Below, in pieces: positions 1 to 10,205 of a DNA stretch of 64,000 bases. Location: positions 1 through 64,000 of the forward strand of contig NZ_NAEW01000014.1 of assembly GCF_002075345.1 (NCBI RefSeq). The letters run 5' to 3'. Below the pieces are notes generated by a model. The model did not search any database and was not told the origin of the DNA. It was given only the letters and a program-made list of their open reading frames with translations. Source of the stretch: Citrobacter braakii. Its GTDB lineage: Bacteria > Pseudomonadota > Gammaproteobacteria > Enterobacterales > Enterobacteriaceae. Within the stretch, counting starts at the first letter, position 1. Each line of letters begins with the position of its first letter. A program made the position numbers and the translations under genes.

Positions 1-142
1 TCTCTGGATGCGGAATGCATCTTTCCTGGGCACTATGATGCCGTAAATCTGAGGGGAGCCACACTTCACTTCTGTTACTCCCCGCTCTGGTTCAACATAT
101 GGTGGGAAGTGCTCATCTTATTTTCCTTGTTAAAATACTCGC

Positions 143-178
143 AAAAATGCCCCAAGGCTTGGGGGGATTTATCCCCCC
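143..178 (-). terminator. Probable terminator after ycjV
   Basis: Two overlapping inverted repeats lie just past the ycjV stop. One is CCCCAAGGCTTGGGG (150-164), followed on the minus strand by a short T run (143-147). The other is GGGGGG-ATTTAT-CCCCCC (161-178). Together they look like the end of the ycj transcript. The rest of 1-142 holds no gene I can identify. Confidence 0.55.
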
Positions 179-184
179 GGAATT

Positions 185-1267
185 TTATTGAATAGCCACT
201 TCAGTTTCAGCATCAAAGAAATGGCATTTCGCCATATCAAAATGAATAGTGATATTTTCTCCTGCATGATAATCATTCACTGCCCCAGCACGGACCACCA
301 ACTCATGCCCCCCAACAATGGTATAAAGCATAAATTCAGCGCCGGTTAATTCTGCAACGCTAATTTTTGCCGATATACTATTTTCGTTATTAAGCTGCGG
401 GTGTATATCTTCAGGACGAATTCCCAGAGTGACCGCCTGATGTTCATAACCCTGCGCTTTTAATTGTGCTAATTTATTTTGTGGAATCGTTAATTTCAGT
501 GTTTCAGTAACAAACTTATCACCATCAATCGCGCCACGAATAAAGTTCATGGCCGGTGAGCCAATAAATCCGGCGACAAACATATTAGCCGGGTGGTTAT
601 AAACCGTTTTCGGCGCACCAACCTGCTGAACGATGCCCTCTTTCATAATCACAATACGCGTCGCCATAGTCATGGCTTCGGTTTGGTCGTGGGTAACATA
701 GATCATGGTGGTATTGAGTTTCTGATGCAGTTTGCTAATTTCAGCCCGCATCTGAACGCGAAGTTTGGCATCGAGATTCGATAAGGGTTCATCCATCAGG
801 AAGACCCCCGCTTCACGTACAATCGCACGCCCCAGCGCCACACGCTGACGCTGACCACCGGATAACGCGCCGGGTTTACGCTGCAGATAATCGCGCAGGC
901 CAAGGATCTGCGCCGCCCAGTTGACGCGCTCCTCAATCACAGCAGGCGCTATTTTCTGCATTTTCAGACCAAACGCCATGTTGTCATAGACGGTCATGTG
1001 TGGGTACAACGCGTAGTTCTGAAAAACCATCGCAATGTTGCGTGATTTTGCCGGCACATCGTTCATCCGTTTACCGTCAATCAGCAGATCGCCGCCGCTG
1101 ATCTCCTCCAGACCGGCGATCATGCGCAACGTAGTTGACTTCCCGCAGCCGGAAGGTCCAACAAAAACAATAAACTCTTTATCTTCAATTTCCAGATTGA
1201 AGTCTTTAACGACGTGTACCTGGTTGTCGTAAATTTTTTGAATGTGTTGCAACGAAAGCTGTGCCAT
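185..1267 (-). CDS. ycjV: Sugar ABC transporter ATPase YcjV (MalK/UgpC/MsmK type)
   Basis: This is the ATP-hydrolysing subunit expected to power the YcjO/YcjP permease on the inner face of the membrane. The 360-aa product has Walker A GPSGCGKS at residues 37-44, the signature LSGGQ at 135-139, Walker B FLMDEP at about 156-161 and the switch histidine in VTHDQTEA. A C-terminal TOBE-like regulatory domain carries GIRPEDI, as in MalK. It is the last gene of the minus-strand ycj cluster, 10 bp after ycjU. In E. coli K-12 ycjV is regarded as a pseudogene; here the frame is open to full MalK-family length. Family is certain; the substrate is inferred from context. Confidence 0.93.
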   Translation of the reverse strand: MAQLSLQHIQKIYDNQVHVVKDFNLEIEDKEFIVFVGPSGCGKSTTLRMIAGLEEISGGDLLIDGKRMNDVPAKSRNIAMVFQNYALYPHMTVYDNMAFGLKMQKIAPAVIEERVNWAAQILGLRDYLQRKPGALSGGQRQRVALGRAIVREAGVFLMDEPLSNLDAKLRVQMRAEISKLHQKLNTTMIYVTHDQTEAMTMATRIVIMKEGIVQQVGAPKTVYNHPANMFVAGFIGSPAMNFIRGAIDGDKFVTETLKLTIPQNKLAQLKAQGYEHQAVTLGIRPEDIHPQLNNENSISAKISVAELTGAEFMLYTIVGGHELVVRAGAVNDYHAGENITIHFDMAKCHFFDAETEVAIQ

Positions 1268-1277
1268 GTTGAATCCT

Positions 1278-1946
1278 TTACTTGTCGTGTTGCCAGAAAG
1301 CCGATAAGCACGGCCACGTCAGAAATTCGGTTGCCGGAAGCAGCAAGTCTGCCCCATTCAGCCCTTTACCGATGCCGACAGAAAGCATGCCGCAGGCGTT
1401 GATTGCATCAATTCCCGCTTGTGCGTCTTCTATGCCAATACATTGTTGCGGGTCAACGCCAAGACCCGCGCAGGCTGCCAGGAAAATTTCCGGATCCGGT
1501 TTCGAGCGGGTGAGCAATGCCGCATCCGCACAAAAATCAAAGCAAGAGCTAAGATTAAGCGCTTGTAAAATAGCCGGGGCATTGCGCGACACAGAGGCCA
1601 ATCCCACCGGAATCCGTTCTTCCCGCAACGTCATCAACAGCTCACGTATTCCCGGTAATACCGAGTTAACCGTCAGCTGGCGCAAAGAATGGACATACAG
1701 TCTGTTTTTTCTCTCGGCCAATTGTGCGCAGGCCTCGGAAGAAAACGCCCCCGCCTTCCCACCATGGTGCAAAATACGCTGTAGTGATTCGCCGCGACTA
1801 ATCCCTTTCAGGCTGTCATTAAATGCTTCGTCGATCACAATCCCTATTTCATCGGCTACCTGCCACCAGGCCAGAAAATGCAGATGCGCGGTATCGGTAA
1901 TCACGCCATCCAAATCAAAAATGATGGCCTGTGGTTTGAGTATCAT
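1278..1946 (-). CDS. ycjU: Beta-phosphoglucomutase YcjU
   Basis: A HAD-superfamily phosphomutase that interconverts beta-glucose 1-phosphate and glucose 6-phosphate in the cytoplasm. The 222-aa protein opens with the HAD motif [10 protein letters not shown] (nucleophile Asp11, acid/base Asp13) and ends the core with [12 protein letters not shown]. The KPDPEIF segment is typical of the beta-PGM subfamily. Its start overlaps the ycjT stop by 4 bp, so the two are probably translationally coupled. This fits the pathway: the GH65 phosphorylase YcjT releases beta-glucose 1-phosphate, and YcjU feeds it into glycolysis. Confidence 0.93.
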   Translation of the reverse strand: MILKPQAIIFDLDGVITDTAHLHFLAWWQVADEIGIVIDEAFNDSLKGISRGESLQRILHHGGKAGAFSSEACAQLAERKNRLYVHSLRQLTVNSVLPGIRELLMTLREERIPVGLASVSRNAPAILQALNLSSCFDFCADAALLTRSKPDPEIFLAACAGLGVDPQQCIGIEDAQAGIDAINACGMLSVGIGKGLNGADLLLPATEFLTWPCLSAFWQHDK

Positions 1947-4219
1947 TCATCGCCCCTTTCTTTGGTAGCGGTCCCATAAGTGGGCGAAATAATGGCGTCA
2001 TTGCGGATTACGGTTTCCCCCTGCACGGAGACCTTTTCACCATTGACCCAAAGGACAATCTGCTCAGTGCTGTTAATACGGATTTCAGCCGCATTAATGA
2101 TTACCTGCATATCGATGCCCTGCCAGCGCAGCGGGAAAGACAGCGTTTGCCAATGAGCCGGTAAGGCAGGAGCAAGGTGTAACTCCCCGTGGCGAATATT
2201 CACGCCAGCAAATCCCTGGATTGCGCCCAGCCAGATGGCGCCCGTTGCCGCAGCATGAATGCCGTCATCGCAGCTATGTGGGTCCTCCCCGAGATCGATA
2301 AGCGATCCTTCACGCCAGAACCGATAGCCCTGTGCCGGATCACCGCAACGCGCTGCCACAATCCCGTGGATCGCTTTACTCAACGAGGAGTCATGAATTG
2401 TGCGCGGCTCGTAAAAGCGCAGGTTTGCCAGACAGGTTTGCGGGCAAAATTGCTCCGGTAACATGTAGGTCAGCATCACCACATCGGCCTGTTTGAGAAT
2501 TTGCATCTCATTGACTTCTGCACGGGAGTAATCGAGCAAAATCGTCTGCTTGCCCGCTTTGGCTTTGTACTGTGACAGATCGATAGTCGGTTTGCTCAGG
2601 AAGGTATCGTCCTGAGGTAGCACGCCATCGGGCTGAATTTGCGGTCGCCAGAGATGCTGTAAAAAATACTCTGCGCGGTGAATAAACGTCTCATCACCGC
2701 AGCCCAACCGACGGGCAAAGCCCAGCGCCTGTTCCACGTTGTACCAGGCCATGTAGTTGGTGAACGCGTTGTTGTTCACATGCTCAGTGTATTCATCCGG
2801 GCCAATCACATCGTGGATCTCTAAACGATCATTAACCATGACCGCCCTGCTGATCCAGAACTTCGCCGTTTCCAGCAGCAACGTCATTCCCTCACGGGAC
2901 ATGAAGTTTAGATCCCCTGAAGCATGCCAGTAATTGATTACCGCCCAGGCAATATCCGCCACGAGGTGATGTTCAGCCTGCGCGGAGGCCACTTTCTGAC
3001 GCAGTCCGGTACGGATGTTGATCGCCGCAAATTCAGGCGTTTCCTCATCACCGCTGCGAGCGCTTTCCCAAGGGAAAAGCGCTCCCTGCCAACCGTTACG
3101 GCGGGCTTTCTCACGCGCCCCCGACAGATTATGCCAGCGGTAACGCAACAAACTTCTCGCGGTTTTCGGCTCGGTAAAGAGATGAAACGGTAACAGAAAG
3201 ACCTCGGTATCCCAGAATATGTGGCCTTTATACCCTTCCCCCGTCAGACCTTTGGCCGCAATACTGCTGCGCTCATCGTGGTCAGGAGTCATCACACGCA
3301 GATGATAGAGCGCATAGTCCAGCGCTCGCTGATCGCTGGCATCAGTGCTGGTGACCTGAACGCGACGATTTTGCCACCAGGCATGCCAGTTAGCAGCCGA
3401 CTCCGCCAGCAGAGCGTCATAGCCCTGCTGCGCGCACGCTTCCAGGTTGCGCAGCGACTGGCGTCCCCAGGTCTCAAGCGACAGGCTGCGTTCGCTCGCC
3501 CAGTCTACCCAGCTAATTTTTGTCAGCGTGACGCGCTGTCCGGCTTTCGCCTGCACGCTGTTGTGTTGTAACAACCGACGTTCTTTCGCAGTGAAGCAGC
3601 GCTGCGCTGCACCGTCTACATCGCAATACGTGGTGATAGCGATATCATTGCGGTTGTCCTGGGTGGTGTAAATCCCTTGCATAAGATGCTGGCCAAAGAC
3701 CCGAACCTGCGTTTCATCCAAATGCTGACGACCATGATTGGTCATCGTGGCGTCAATTCCGGTCGAGATACCAATGCTGGCATCGCCATCCAGTGGCGTG
3801 ACGACAACTTCCATAGCAAACAGCGGCAGTTTTTGTGCCGAGACAAATCGCCGGCTCTCAATGGCAAAACGCGCCCCGCCAGACGCACGCCAGGTAAGCG
3901 CACGGCGTAATTCCCCACTGGAAAAATCCAGTTCACGTTGCCAGCTTTCGATAACGCCGCTGGTGAGCGAGAAAATCTCACCATTGAGTGAAATCTCCAC
4001 CCCCACCACATCAGGCAGATTAACCAGTTCATTAATCTCACCTTTCCCTGCCCGGTGATACAGTCCAGCAAGGTACATGCCGCGAGTTTGTAAGGTGTAG
4101 GCTTCCTCGTGGCTGGCGCGAATCCCCATATAACCGTTACCGGTCGTCATGAGTGACGCATATTTATTCAGGTTGTGTGGGCAAAAAGCCGGTTCAGTTA
4201 GCATTACTGGCCTCGTCAT
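1943..4219 (-). CDS. ycjT: Kojibiose phosphorylase YcjT (GH65)
   Basis: A 758-aa GH65 phosphorylase. The E. coli orthologue phosphorolyses kojibiose (alpha-1,2-glucobiose) to glucose and beta-glucose 1-phosphate. The GH65 substrate loop GHIFWDTE falls at residues 332-339, and the general acid is Glu476 in IGPDEYTEH (472-480). A KQADVV phosphate-binding segment follows at about 590. It overlaps ycjS upstream and ycjU downstream by 4 bp each, typical of a tightly coupled operon. Length matches the E. coli protein (about 755 aa). Substrate specificity is taken from the E. coli orthologue, not shown by sequence alone. Confidence 0.93.
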   Translation of the reverse strand: MTRPVMLTEPAFCPHNLNKYASLMTTGNGYMGIRASHEEAYTLQTRGMYLAGLYHRAGKGEINELVNLPDVVGVEISLNGEIFSLTSGVIESWQRELDFSSGELRRALTWRASGGARFAIESRRFVSAQKLPLFAMEVVVTPLDGDASIGISTGIDATMTNHGRQHLDETQVRVFGQHLMQGIYTTQDNRNDIAITTYCDVDGAAQRCFTAKERRLLQHNSVQAKAGQRVTLTKISWVDWASERSLSLETWGRQSLRNLEACAQQGYDALLAESAANWHAWWQNRRVQVTSTDASDQRALDYALYHLRVMTPDHDERSSIAAKGLTGEGYKGHIFWDTEVFLLPFHLFTEPKTARSLLRYRWHNLSGAREKARRNGWQGALFPWESARSGDEETPEFAAINIRTGLRQKVASAQAEHHLVADIAWAVINYWHASGDLNFMSREGMTLLLETAKFWISRAVMVNDRLEIHDVIGPDEYTEHVNNNAFTNYMAWYNVEQALGFARRLGCGDETFIHRAEYFLQHLWRPQIQPDGVLPQDDTFLSKPTIDLSQYKAKAGKQTILLDYSRAEVNEMQILKQADVVMLTYMLPEQFCPQTCLANLRFYEPRTIHDSSLSKAIHGIVAARCGDPAQGYRFWREGSLIDLGEDPHSCDDGIHAAATGAIWLGAIQGFAGVNIRHGELHLAPALPAHWQTLSFPLRWQGIDMQVIINAAEIRINSTEQIVLWVNGEKVSVQGETVIRNDAIISPTYGTATKERGDE

Positions 4220-5271
4220 AAGTCTACGTAGGTCCCTGTTTCAGCCGATTGATACAGTGCGGCAACCAGTTGTTGAATAACGACGCCTTGCTCTGCGTCA
4301 GCAATAGTGACAGGCTCGCCCTGGACATGATTCACAAAAGCTTCCATGCTGCGATAATGTCGATTGTCATCGGCCATTTCACGCTGAAGCAGTACGTCAA
4401 GCGTACCCTCACGATCGGTATAAACCTGGGCCGGGAATAACGTCGCCCCTGCCAGATCGCCGCAGAAATTTACGTTCATAATCGATTGTTCCGGGATATT
4501 CAGCGCGAAAGAGGTTTCCAGTCGCAGGATACCGCCGTTATGAAATTCAATCGTCCCGAACAGAGAATCCTCCACGGTATACGTCTCGGGATCCCATTTC
4601 CCAAACTGGCCGCTGTTTTTACGCGTGCCAATGCGTTGATAACTGTGTGCGTTAACACGCTTTACTGCCGGAAACCCCAGCACATACATGGCGGCATCAA
4701 GCATATGGATGCCGAGATCAATCAGCGGCCCGCCGCCCTGCAGTTCTTTGTTGGTAAATACCCCCCAGCCGGGCACGCCGCAGCGGCGCAAAGCGCGGAC
4801 ATTGGTGACATAGATTTCACCCAGCACGCCGGCCATCACCTGCTCACGAAGCAGCTGCGTATCCAGTGCGAAACGATGATGAAAATCATAAGCCAGAACT
4901 TTCCCCATTCGACGCGCCGTGTTACACATTTCCAGCGCCTCGGCTGGCGTCATCGCCGGAGGTTTCTCACACATCACATGGCATCCGGCGTTCAGCGCCA
5001 ACATGGTGTGTTCATAATGAAAACGATTGGGTGAACAGATGCTGACGATATCTGGCTTAGCCTCGCGTAGCATCGTCTGAGGATCGTCCCAAACCTGCGG
5101 ATTGCCGTATTTCTCTGCCAACGCCTGCGCCTGTGACAGGCGGCTGTCACAGACAGCCACCAGTTCCAGATCGTTGCGGGTGCAGTAGTACGAAGCATGA
5201 ACTTTATCCGCCACCTGCCCGGCGCCGATAATGGCGATGCGTAGCGGAGAGCTTGTCAGTGCACTTTTCAC
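4216..5271 (-). CDS. ycjS: D-glucoside 3-dehydrogenase YcjS (Gfo/Idh/MocA)
   Basis: An NAD-dependent oxidoreductase of the Gfo/Idh/MocA family; E. coli YcjS oxidises C3 of D-glucosides. The Rossmann fold starts with IAIIGAGQVAD, and the family catalytic motif is CEKPPAMTP. GGGPLIDLGIHMLD supplies the His of the active site. The frame stays open to 5487, but I chose the GTG at 5271 (VKSALTSSPLRIAI...) because it gives the 351-aa length of the E. coli protein and the upstream residues do not look like coding sequence. It lies 10 bp after ycjR and overlaps ycjT. Confidence 0.9.
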   Translation of the reverse strand: MKSALTSSPLRIAIIGAGQVADKVHASYYCTRNDLELVAVCDSRLSQAQALAEKYGNPQVWDDPQTMLREAKPDIVSICSPNRFHYEHTMLALNAGCHVMCEKPPAMTPAEALEMCNTARRMGKVLAYDFHHRFALDTQLLREQVMAGVLGEIYVTNVRALRRCGVPGWGVFTNKELQGGGPLIDLGIHMLDAAMYVLGFPAVKRVNAHSYQRIGTRKNSGQFGKWDPETYTVEDSLFGTIEFHNGGILRLETSFALNIPEQSIMNVNFCGDLAGATLFPAQVYTDREGTLDVLLQREMADDNRHYRSMEAFVNHVQGEPVTIADAEQGVVIQQLVAALYQSAETGTYVDL

Positions 5272-5281
5272 AGAAATCCTC

Positions 5282-6070
5282 TTAGCAGGTACGCAGCCAG
5301 GCCAGTGACTGACGGTACGCTTCCGGCAGGTTCTCTGCCCGTACACGCCCTTCGTACACGACGTAACCCTGATAATTATCTTCACGCAACTGATCAAACA
5401 GCGCAGTGAAATCCAGCGTACCGCTCCCCGGCTGATAACGATGGTTATCCGCAATATGGACGTGTCCCAGCAGATCGCGATTGTCATGCAGCGCCTGAGC
5501 CATATCGTCTTCTTCGATATTCATATGGTAAAAATCACCAATGATTTGCACATGCTTCAGGTTGTTTTCCACGATATAGCGACGGGCATCCGCCAGGGTG
5601 TTGATCATATGATCCTGATAGCGATTGAGCGGTTCCAGATACACCACCGTCCCCGTACGCTCGGCAACTTTATCGAGATAAATCAATGAATCACTTACTG
5701 CTTTACGATCACCCGCCAGGCTGCGCGGAGAGGTCATCGGCGGTAAGCGGAAGGTAAACATGCCCCATGCAGCGGGTACAATAATGCCCTGCCCACCGAC
5801 TTCGGCCAGCGCTTCGAGAATGCGGGTAATCTGCTGTAAGCCATTCAAACGACGCTCTTCGATAAAATCACCGATCCAACCGTCATATCCTCCACAGGCG
5901 GTGGTGACGGGCAGGCCTGTTTCTTTGATTGCCGCTTTCACTTCTGCCAGGTTGTTAACCAGCAGCTTGCCGTCAATTTCAAAACCGTCAAACCCCATCT
6001 CTTTGATGTAACGGAATTTCTCGAGAATATTTTCCGGAAAAAAAGCCTGGTTCTGTGTTCCAATTTTCAT
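5282..6070 (-). CDS. ycjR: 3-dehydro-D-guloside 4-epimerase YcjR
   Basis: A TIM-barrel metal-dependent epimerase/isomerase (AP endonuclease 2-like fold) of 262 aa. The E. coli enzyme epimerises C4 of 3-keto-glycosides, linking YcjS and YcjQ. Likely metal ligands are in VVYLEPLNRY, IIGDFYHMNIEE, LGHVHIADNHR and VVYEGR. An upstream in-frame ATG at 6079 touches the AAGGA ribosome site with no spacing; the ATG at 6070 has a 9-base gap, so that start is preferred. It sits between ycjQ and ycjS in the operon. Confidence 0.92.
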   Translation of the reverse strand: MKIGTQNQAFFPENILEKFRYIKEMGFDGFEIDGKLLVNNLAEVKAAIKETGLPVTTACGGYDGWIGDFIEERRLNGLQQITRILEALAEVGGQGIIVPAAWGMFTFRLPPMTSPRSLAGDRKAVSDSLIYLDKVAERTGTVVYLEPLNRYQDHMINTLADARRYIVENNLKHVQIIGDFYHMNIEEDDMAQALHDNRDLLGHVHIADNHRYQPGSGTLDFTALFDQLREDNYQGYVVYEGRVRAENLPEAYRQSLAWLRTC

Positions 6071-6086
6071 CTTCTGCATTCCTTAA

Positions 6087-7139
6087 TTAAAACGTCACGC
6101 CCATTTTGATGCTCTTTTCCGGATGGCGATCGACATACTGCATATAGCTTTCCGGGCTGCTGGCAAATGTCACTACCGGGTCAATAAGTTCTTCACAGTT
6201 CAGGTAACCGTTCATCAACAGTTCCCAACAGGTCTCCTCAATACGCTTGCGGCTACAGCGCGGATAATCCGGATTTGGCTCACTGCAGGCACGGGAGAAG
6301 ACAATTTTGGCGTTGTTGAAGTGCGCTTCACGCCCCAGGTTGAAGCCTTCAGCAAAAGGTTTCGCGAAAGCGACATAGGAGATGGTTCCACCATAGGCCA
6401 GACCACGTAACGCCGATTGCAACGCATCCGCATAGCCGCTGGTTTCGATAATCACATCCGCGCCCTGCTTGCCGGTCAGCTTCTTAATTTCCATGCCGAC
6501 ATCGGTGCCAATAGGATTCAGACATAAATCCGCGCCATGACGACGCGCGATATCGCAACGATGGGCAATCGGATCCACGCCAATGACCACCGAGGCTCCC
6601 GCTTTCTTAGCCAGTTGGACGGCAATCTGGCCAATCGCCCCTAAGCCGACGATGACAACAAAGTCGCCGACACGCACATTGGCGTCGCGCACGCCACTCA
6701 TGGCGAACTGTGCCGGGTCATAGCACACGGCATTTTTCCACGAACTACCTTCCGGCATTTTGCGCAGTTTGTAGTTGTTTACCGCATTAAAGAAAACCGT
6801 TTCTGCCAGTGGGCCGTAGCCGCAAACTGAATCGCCAACGGCGTATTCGGTCACATCGCTGCCACACTCAATAACATCGCCCACCACCATGTTGCCAAGC
6901 TGGAACTTGCCGAATTCAATCCCGCGCGGCGCCCCTTCCGGACGCGGCATGAACATTTGCCATTCGCCGTTAAAATCTTCGTCAATAAACGGACTGGCAG
7001 CGCGAAAATCGACCACTTCCGTGCCATGTTTCGGCGCACCAAAGCGAACGCGAACTTTCACTTCATTGGCGGATACAGCTCTGTCTTCATATTCCACCAA
7101 CGCCGCAACACGCGGTTCTGTGGCAACTAACTTCTTCAT
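6087..7139 (-). CDS. ycjQ: D-guloside 3-dehydrogenase YcjQ (MDR family)
   Basis: A medium-chain dehydrogenase of 350 aa. E. coli YcjQ oxidises or reduces C3 of D-gulosides, completing with YcjS and YcjR a glucoside-to-guloside conversion through 3-keto intermediates. The nucleotide-binding motif is VIVGLGAIGQIAVQLAKKAG, and GVRDANVRVGDFV is the usual MDR lead-in. The N-terminal catalytic half carries KHGTEVVDF in place of the alcohol dehydrogenase GH/E segment. It is 27 bp downstream of the permease gene ycjP. Function is inferred from orthology. Confidence 0.92.
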   Translation of the reverse strand: MKKLVATEPRVAALVEYEDRAVSANEVKVRVRFGAPKHGTEVVDFRAASPFIDEDFNGEWQMFMPRPEGAPRGIEFGKFQLGNMVVGDVIECGSDVTEYAVGDSVCGYGPLAETVFFNAVNNYKLRKMPEGSSWKNAVCYDPAQFAMSGVRDANVRVGDFVVIVGLGAIGQIAVQLAKKAGASVVIGVDPIAHRCDIARRHGADLCLNPIGTDVGMEIKKLTGKQGADVIIETSGYADALQSALRGLAYGGTISYVAFAKPFAEGFNLGREAHFNNAKIVFSRACSEPNPDYPRCSRKRIEETCWELLMNGYLNCEELIDPVVTFASSPESYMQYVDRHPEKSIKMGVTF

Positions 7140-7166
7140 TTACAACTCCTTAATTAAACTGGCCGC

Positions 7167-8009
7167 TTAGCCTTTCACGCCGCCTGCGGTCAAACCACTT
7201 TTAATAAAACGTTCGGAAAGCGCATACATAATGACGACCGGCAATGCGGTGACTAACGATGCCGCCATCATGCGTCCCCAGATATAGTCAGGCGTACTGA
7301 ACAGCGCGTTCAGACCGACCGGTAAGGTAAAATTGCTGGCGCTGGAGAGGAAAATCGAGGCAAACAGATAGTCATTCCACGCCACCATAAAGCAGTACAC
7401 AAAGACCGAAACCAGACCGGACATCGCCAACGGCACGGTAATGCGAAAGATGATCTGCAGACGGTTCAATCCATCCATCATCGCGGCTTCTTCTATCTCA
7501 TCCGGAATGGTGTCGAAGTAGCTTTTCAGCATGAACACCGCGGTCGGCAGCGTCTGGGTGACCATGGTGATAATCAACGCCATTTCGGTGTCATAGATGC
7601 CAAGTGCCGTAATGATTTTGAATAGCGGCACCACCAGCAGGATCCCCGAAAACATGTACACCGTGTAAAAGCTGGCATTGATGGTCATTCGCCCCTTAAA
7701 ACGCAGGCGGGAAAGCGCATACGCTCCGAGCACGCCGAGAAACACCGCCACCACCGAAGAAGTGACCGATACCACCAGGCTATTACGGAAGTAGTCAACA
7801 AACGGGAAAATCATCGGGTTGAAGATGTCGATGTAATGTTCCAGCGTCCATTGCTGCGGTAACAGCGTCGGATGCAGCGAGATCGCCTCTTTGGCGCTTT
7901 TAAATGAGGTCATCAGCATCACAAAAAATGGGAATAGTGTGATGCCCAGGAAGACAATTAATCCACAGTAAAAGCCGATGCGGCCAAGTGTGCGCTTATT
8001 TGTTGCCAT
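7167..8009 (-). CDS. ycjP: Sugar ABC transporter permease YcjP
   Basis: An inner-membrane permease of the MalG/CUT1 family, 280 aa, with about six transmembrane segments, the first at residues 14-33. The EAA loop that docks with the ATPase reads EEAAMMDGLNRLQIIFRI. It pairs with YcjO to form the transmembrane channel. The ATG lies inside the end of ycjO (14-bp overlap), which suggests coupled translation. The substrate is probably a glucoside such as kojibiose or a related compound, judged only from neighbouring enzymes. Confidence 0.92.
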   Translation of the reverse strand: MATNKRTLGRIGFYCGLIVFLGITLFPFFVMLMTSFKSAKEAISLHPTLLPQQWTLEHYIDIFNPMIFPFVDYFRNSLVVSVTSSVVAVFLGVLGAYALSRLRFKGRMTINASFYTVYMFSGILLVVPLFKIITALGIYDTEMALIITMVTQTLPTAVFMLKSYFDTIPDEIEEAAMMDGLNRLQIIFRITVPLAMSGLVSVFVYCFMVAWNDYLFASIFLSSASNFTLPVGLNALFSTPDYIWGRMMAASLVTALPVVIMYALSERFIKSGLTAGGVKG

Positions 8010-8877
8010 TGAGGTTCACCCGTTTTCTGGTCAGCAGGATAACAGCGAAAATAATGACGAAGAGGACGACAGAAATAGCGGCCGCTTTGCCTAAGTCGTT
8101 AAATGCAAACGCTGTTTTATAGAGATAGACCCCGAGAATATCGACTTTAGTGGTCAGCAGATAAACATCGGCGAACATGTAAAACATCCAGATCGTGCGC
8201 AGCGTGACCACGGTTGCCAGCACCGGCATAATCGCTGGCAGCGTGACGATACGAAACCGTTGCCAGGCATTCGCGCCGTCCATTTCTGCCGCCTCATACA
8301 ACGATTTATCAATCGTCTGTAAAATCGCCAGAAACGAGATAAAGGCATACGGGAAGTAGCGCCAGATGGCGAACAGCACGACCAGCGCGAAGCTGCTGCC
8401 GGGATTGTCGAACCACAGCGGTGCCTGATCGTAGAGATGCAACAGATCCACGCCGAGGTAGTTCACAATGCCGTAGCCGTTGTTGAACATGTATTTCCAG
8501 GCAAACACCAGCGAAATTGATGGCGTCACGTAAGAGAGGATGACCAGTGAGCGCGCTGTTTTCCGCAGACGAAACTCACGGTTAAAAAACATCGCCACGC
8601 CCAGCCCCAGTACCGTGCTTCCTGCCACAACCAGCGCGGTATACCAGACCGTCATCCACAGCGAATGCCAGAATCCGGGATCGGATAAGATACGGATATA
8701 GTTGCTCAGCCCGACAAACGTAGACTCAATTTGCGGATTCAGCGGCAGTCGCATAAAGCTGATTTCGATGTTTGATATCATCGGCCACGCCACTAAACCG
8801 CCCAGCAACAGCAAGCTGGGCGCCAGCAGCAGCATGGCGAATGGCATATCAGATCGACCTGAAAAGAACTTATTCAT
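7996..8877 (-). CDS. ycjO: Sugar ABC transporter permease YcjO
   Basis: A MalF/CUT1-type permease with about six membrane segments and the EAA loop YEAAEMDGANAWQRFRIVTL. The start is uncertain. ATG 8877 (MNKFFSGRSDM...) gives the 293-aa E. coli length and has GGAAAG upstream. An ATG at 8898 overlaps the ycjN stop as TAATG and would add seven residues, with a weaker ribosome site. The gene is intact, but the upstream ycjN frameshift could reduce its expression if the two are coupled. Confidence 0.9.
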   Translation of the reverse strand: MNKFFSGRSDMPFAMLLLAPSLLLLGGLVAWPMISNIEISFMRLPLNPQIESTFVGLSNYIRILSDPGFWHSLWMTVWYTALVVAGSTVLGLGVAMFFNREFRLRKTARSLVILSYVTPSISLVFAWKYMFNNGYGIVNYLGVDLLHLYDQAPLWFDNPGSSFALVVLFAIWRYFPYAFISFLAILQTIDKSLYEAAEMDGANAWQRFRIVTLPAIMPVLATVVTLRTIWMFYMFADVYLLTTKVDILGVYLYKTAFAFNDLGKAAAISVVLFVIIFAVILLTRKRVNLNGNK

Positions 8878-8897
8878 CACGGCTTTCCATTTCCCCA

Positions 8898-10189
8898 TTA
8901 GCGCTGTTCAACGAGGTCATCCAGTTTTTTCTGGCTCGCTTCAATCGTGGTGACGAGGTCGGCTTTGCCTACCGTCACGTTGTGCACCATGGAGCTCACA
9001 ACACCGGAGCCTGTGACGTCGCCCATGCGGGTGAAGTTCTTATCGCCGACGGCACCAAACACCTGGATATTCGGCAGTTCGGCAATCAGCTGATCGGGTA
9101 ATTCACCCAGCGCTTTGATGACAGTGTTATCTTTCCACGTCGGGGTATTCACCACTGCTTTGTTGACCGGCAGCGCCGCCCCTGGCGACATCATGACCCA
9201 GTCCGCGATGTTGTCGGCCTGCTCCATAAAGGTGACAAATTTCTCTGCCGCTTCTGTCTCTTCAGACTTTTGACCCGCGGTAATGGTAACGACGTCAGCA
9301 TGCCGTAAACAGCAGAGCTTTTTTCCGTCGGCACCATAAAGCCCACATTTTTAGGATCGCCCTCTTTAATCACCGCCGGGAGGATATAGGTGGAATAAAT
9401 CGCCATCGGCGCCGTGCCGTTCATGAACGCGTCTTTGACTTCCATGATGTCGTTTGAGCCCGGCATGGTGTTCATTGCCAATTGGCGGTAATACTGCAGC
9501 GCCTGCGCCATTTCAGGTGTGTTGAGCGTTATCTTTCCTTGCGCATCAAAAACGTTGGCCTGGTTTGAGAGCGCGAACTGGGAAAATGACTGTTCAGTCA
9601 AAACGCTTTCCGCCGTGGGCAGCGCAATACCATATTTCTTACTACCAGGATTGTTTAGCTTCTGCGCCACGCTCAGCAGTTGTTGCCAGTCTTTTGGCTC
9701 TTCCAGCCCAGCTTTTGCCAGCACATCTTTGCGATACCAGATCCCGCCAATCCAGGCGCTAACCGGAACCCCGGTCCAGGCAGTACCGTCTTCAGTACGC
9801 ACAATACGCAGCACGCCATCATAAAAAGTACCTTCACCTACGGCGTTGATGACCTGCGCTACGGCTTTACGATCGATAAGTGATTCTTTATCCATAACTT
9901 TCGCGTAGTCATGGCTGGTTTCAATGACTTCAGGCAGAGAACCGCTCCGCGCCAGGGTAATGACCTTGGTGTTGTAGGCATCTTCTTCTACAGGAACCTG
10001 TTTGACACTGATCCCCGGGTTCTCTTTTTCAAAACGCTCAATCAGTTTTGCAATAACCGCCTGCCGCTCCTGTTCAACAGAAGAGTGCATAAATTCAATC
10101 GCAACAGAGGACGTTTTATCATCCTTACACCCGGAAACCAGGGCGCAGGAAACCAGTGCTGAAATCAGCACAATTTTAGTTTTAAGCAT
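8898..10189 (-). pseudogene. ycjN: Sugar-binding lipoprotein YcjN, frameshifted
   Basis: The periplasmic solute-binding protein of the YcjNOPV importer (MalE/UgpB class), with a lipoprotein signal (SALVSCALVSGC, lipobox LVSGC). The N-terminal 280 or so residues are in one frame and the C-terminal 110 in another. The break lies at about 9287-9294, where the text matches an intact gene if one base is restored after GMLTS: the other frame then reads ITAGQKSEETEAAEKF and continues to FMEQADNIADWV. With that base the length would be 430 aa, the size of E. coli YcjN. As given, translation ends early after about 332 aa with an unrelated tail. It is either a real inactivating deletion or a sequencing error. 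Confidence 0.85.
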
Positions 10190-10205
10190 GAAATGTTCCT
10201 TTTTA

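Noticed and set aside
1282..1968. A 228-codon plus-strand frame over ycjU
   Set aside because: It is antisense to a gene with clear HAD motifs and has no family features or ribosome site.
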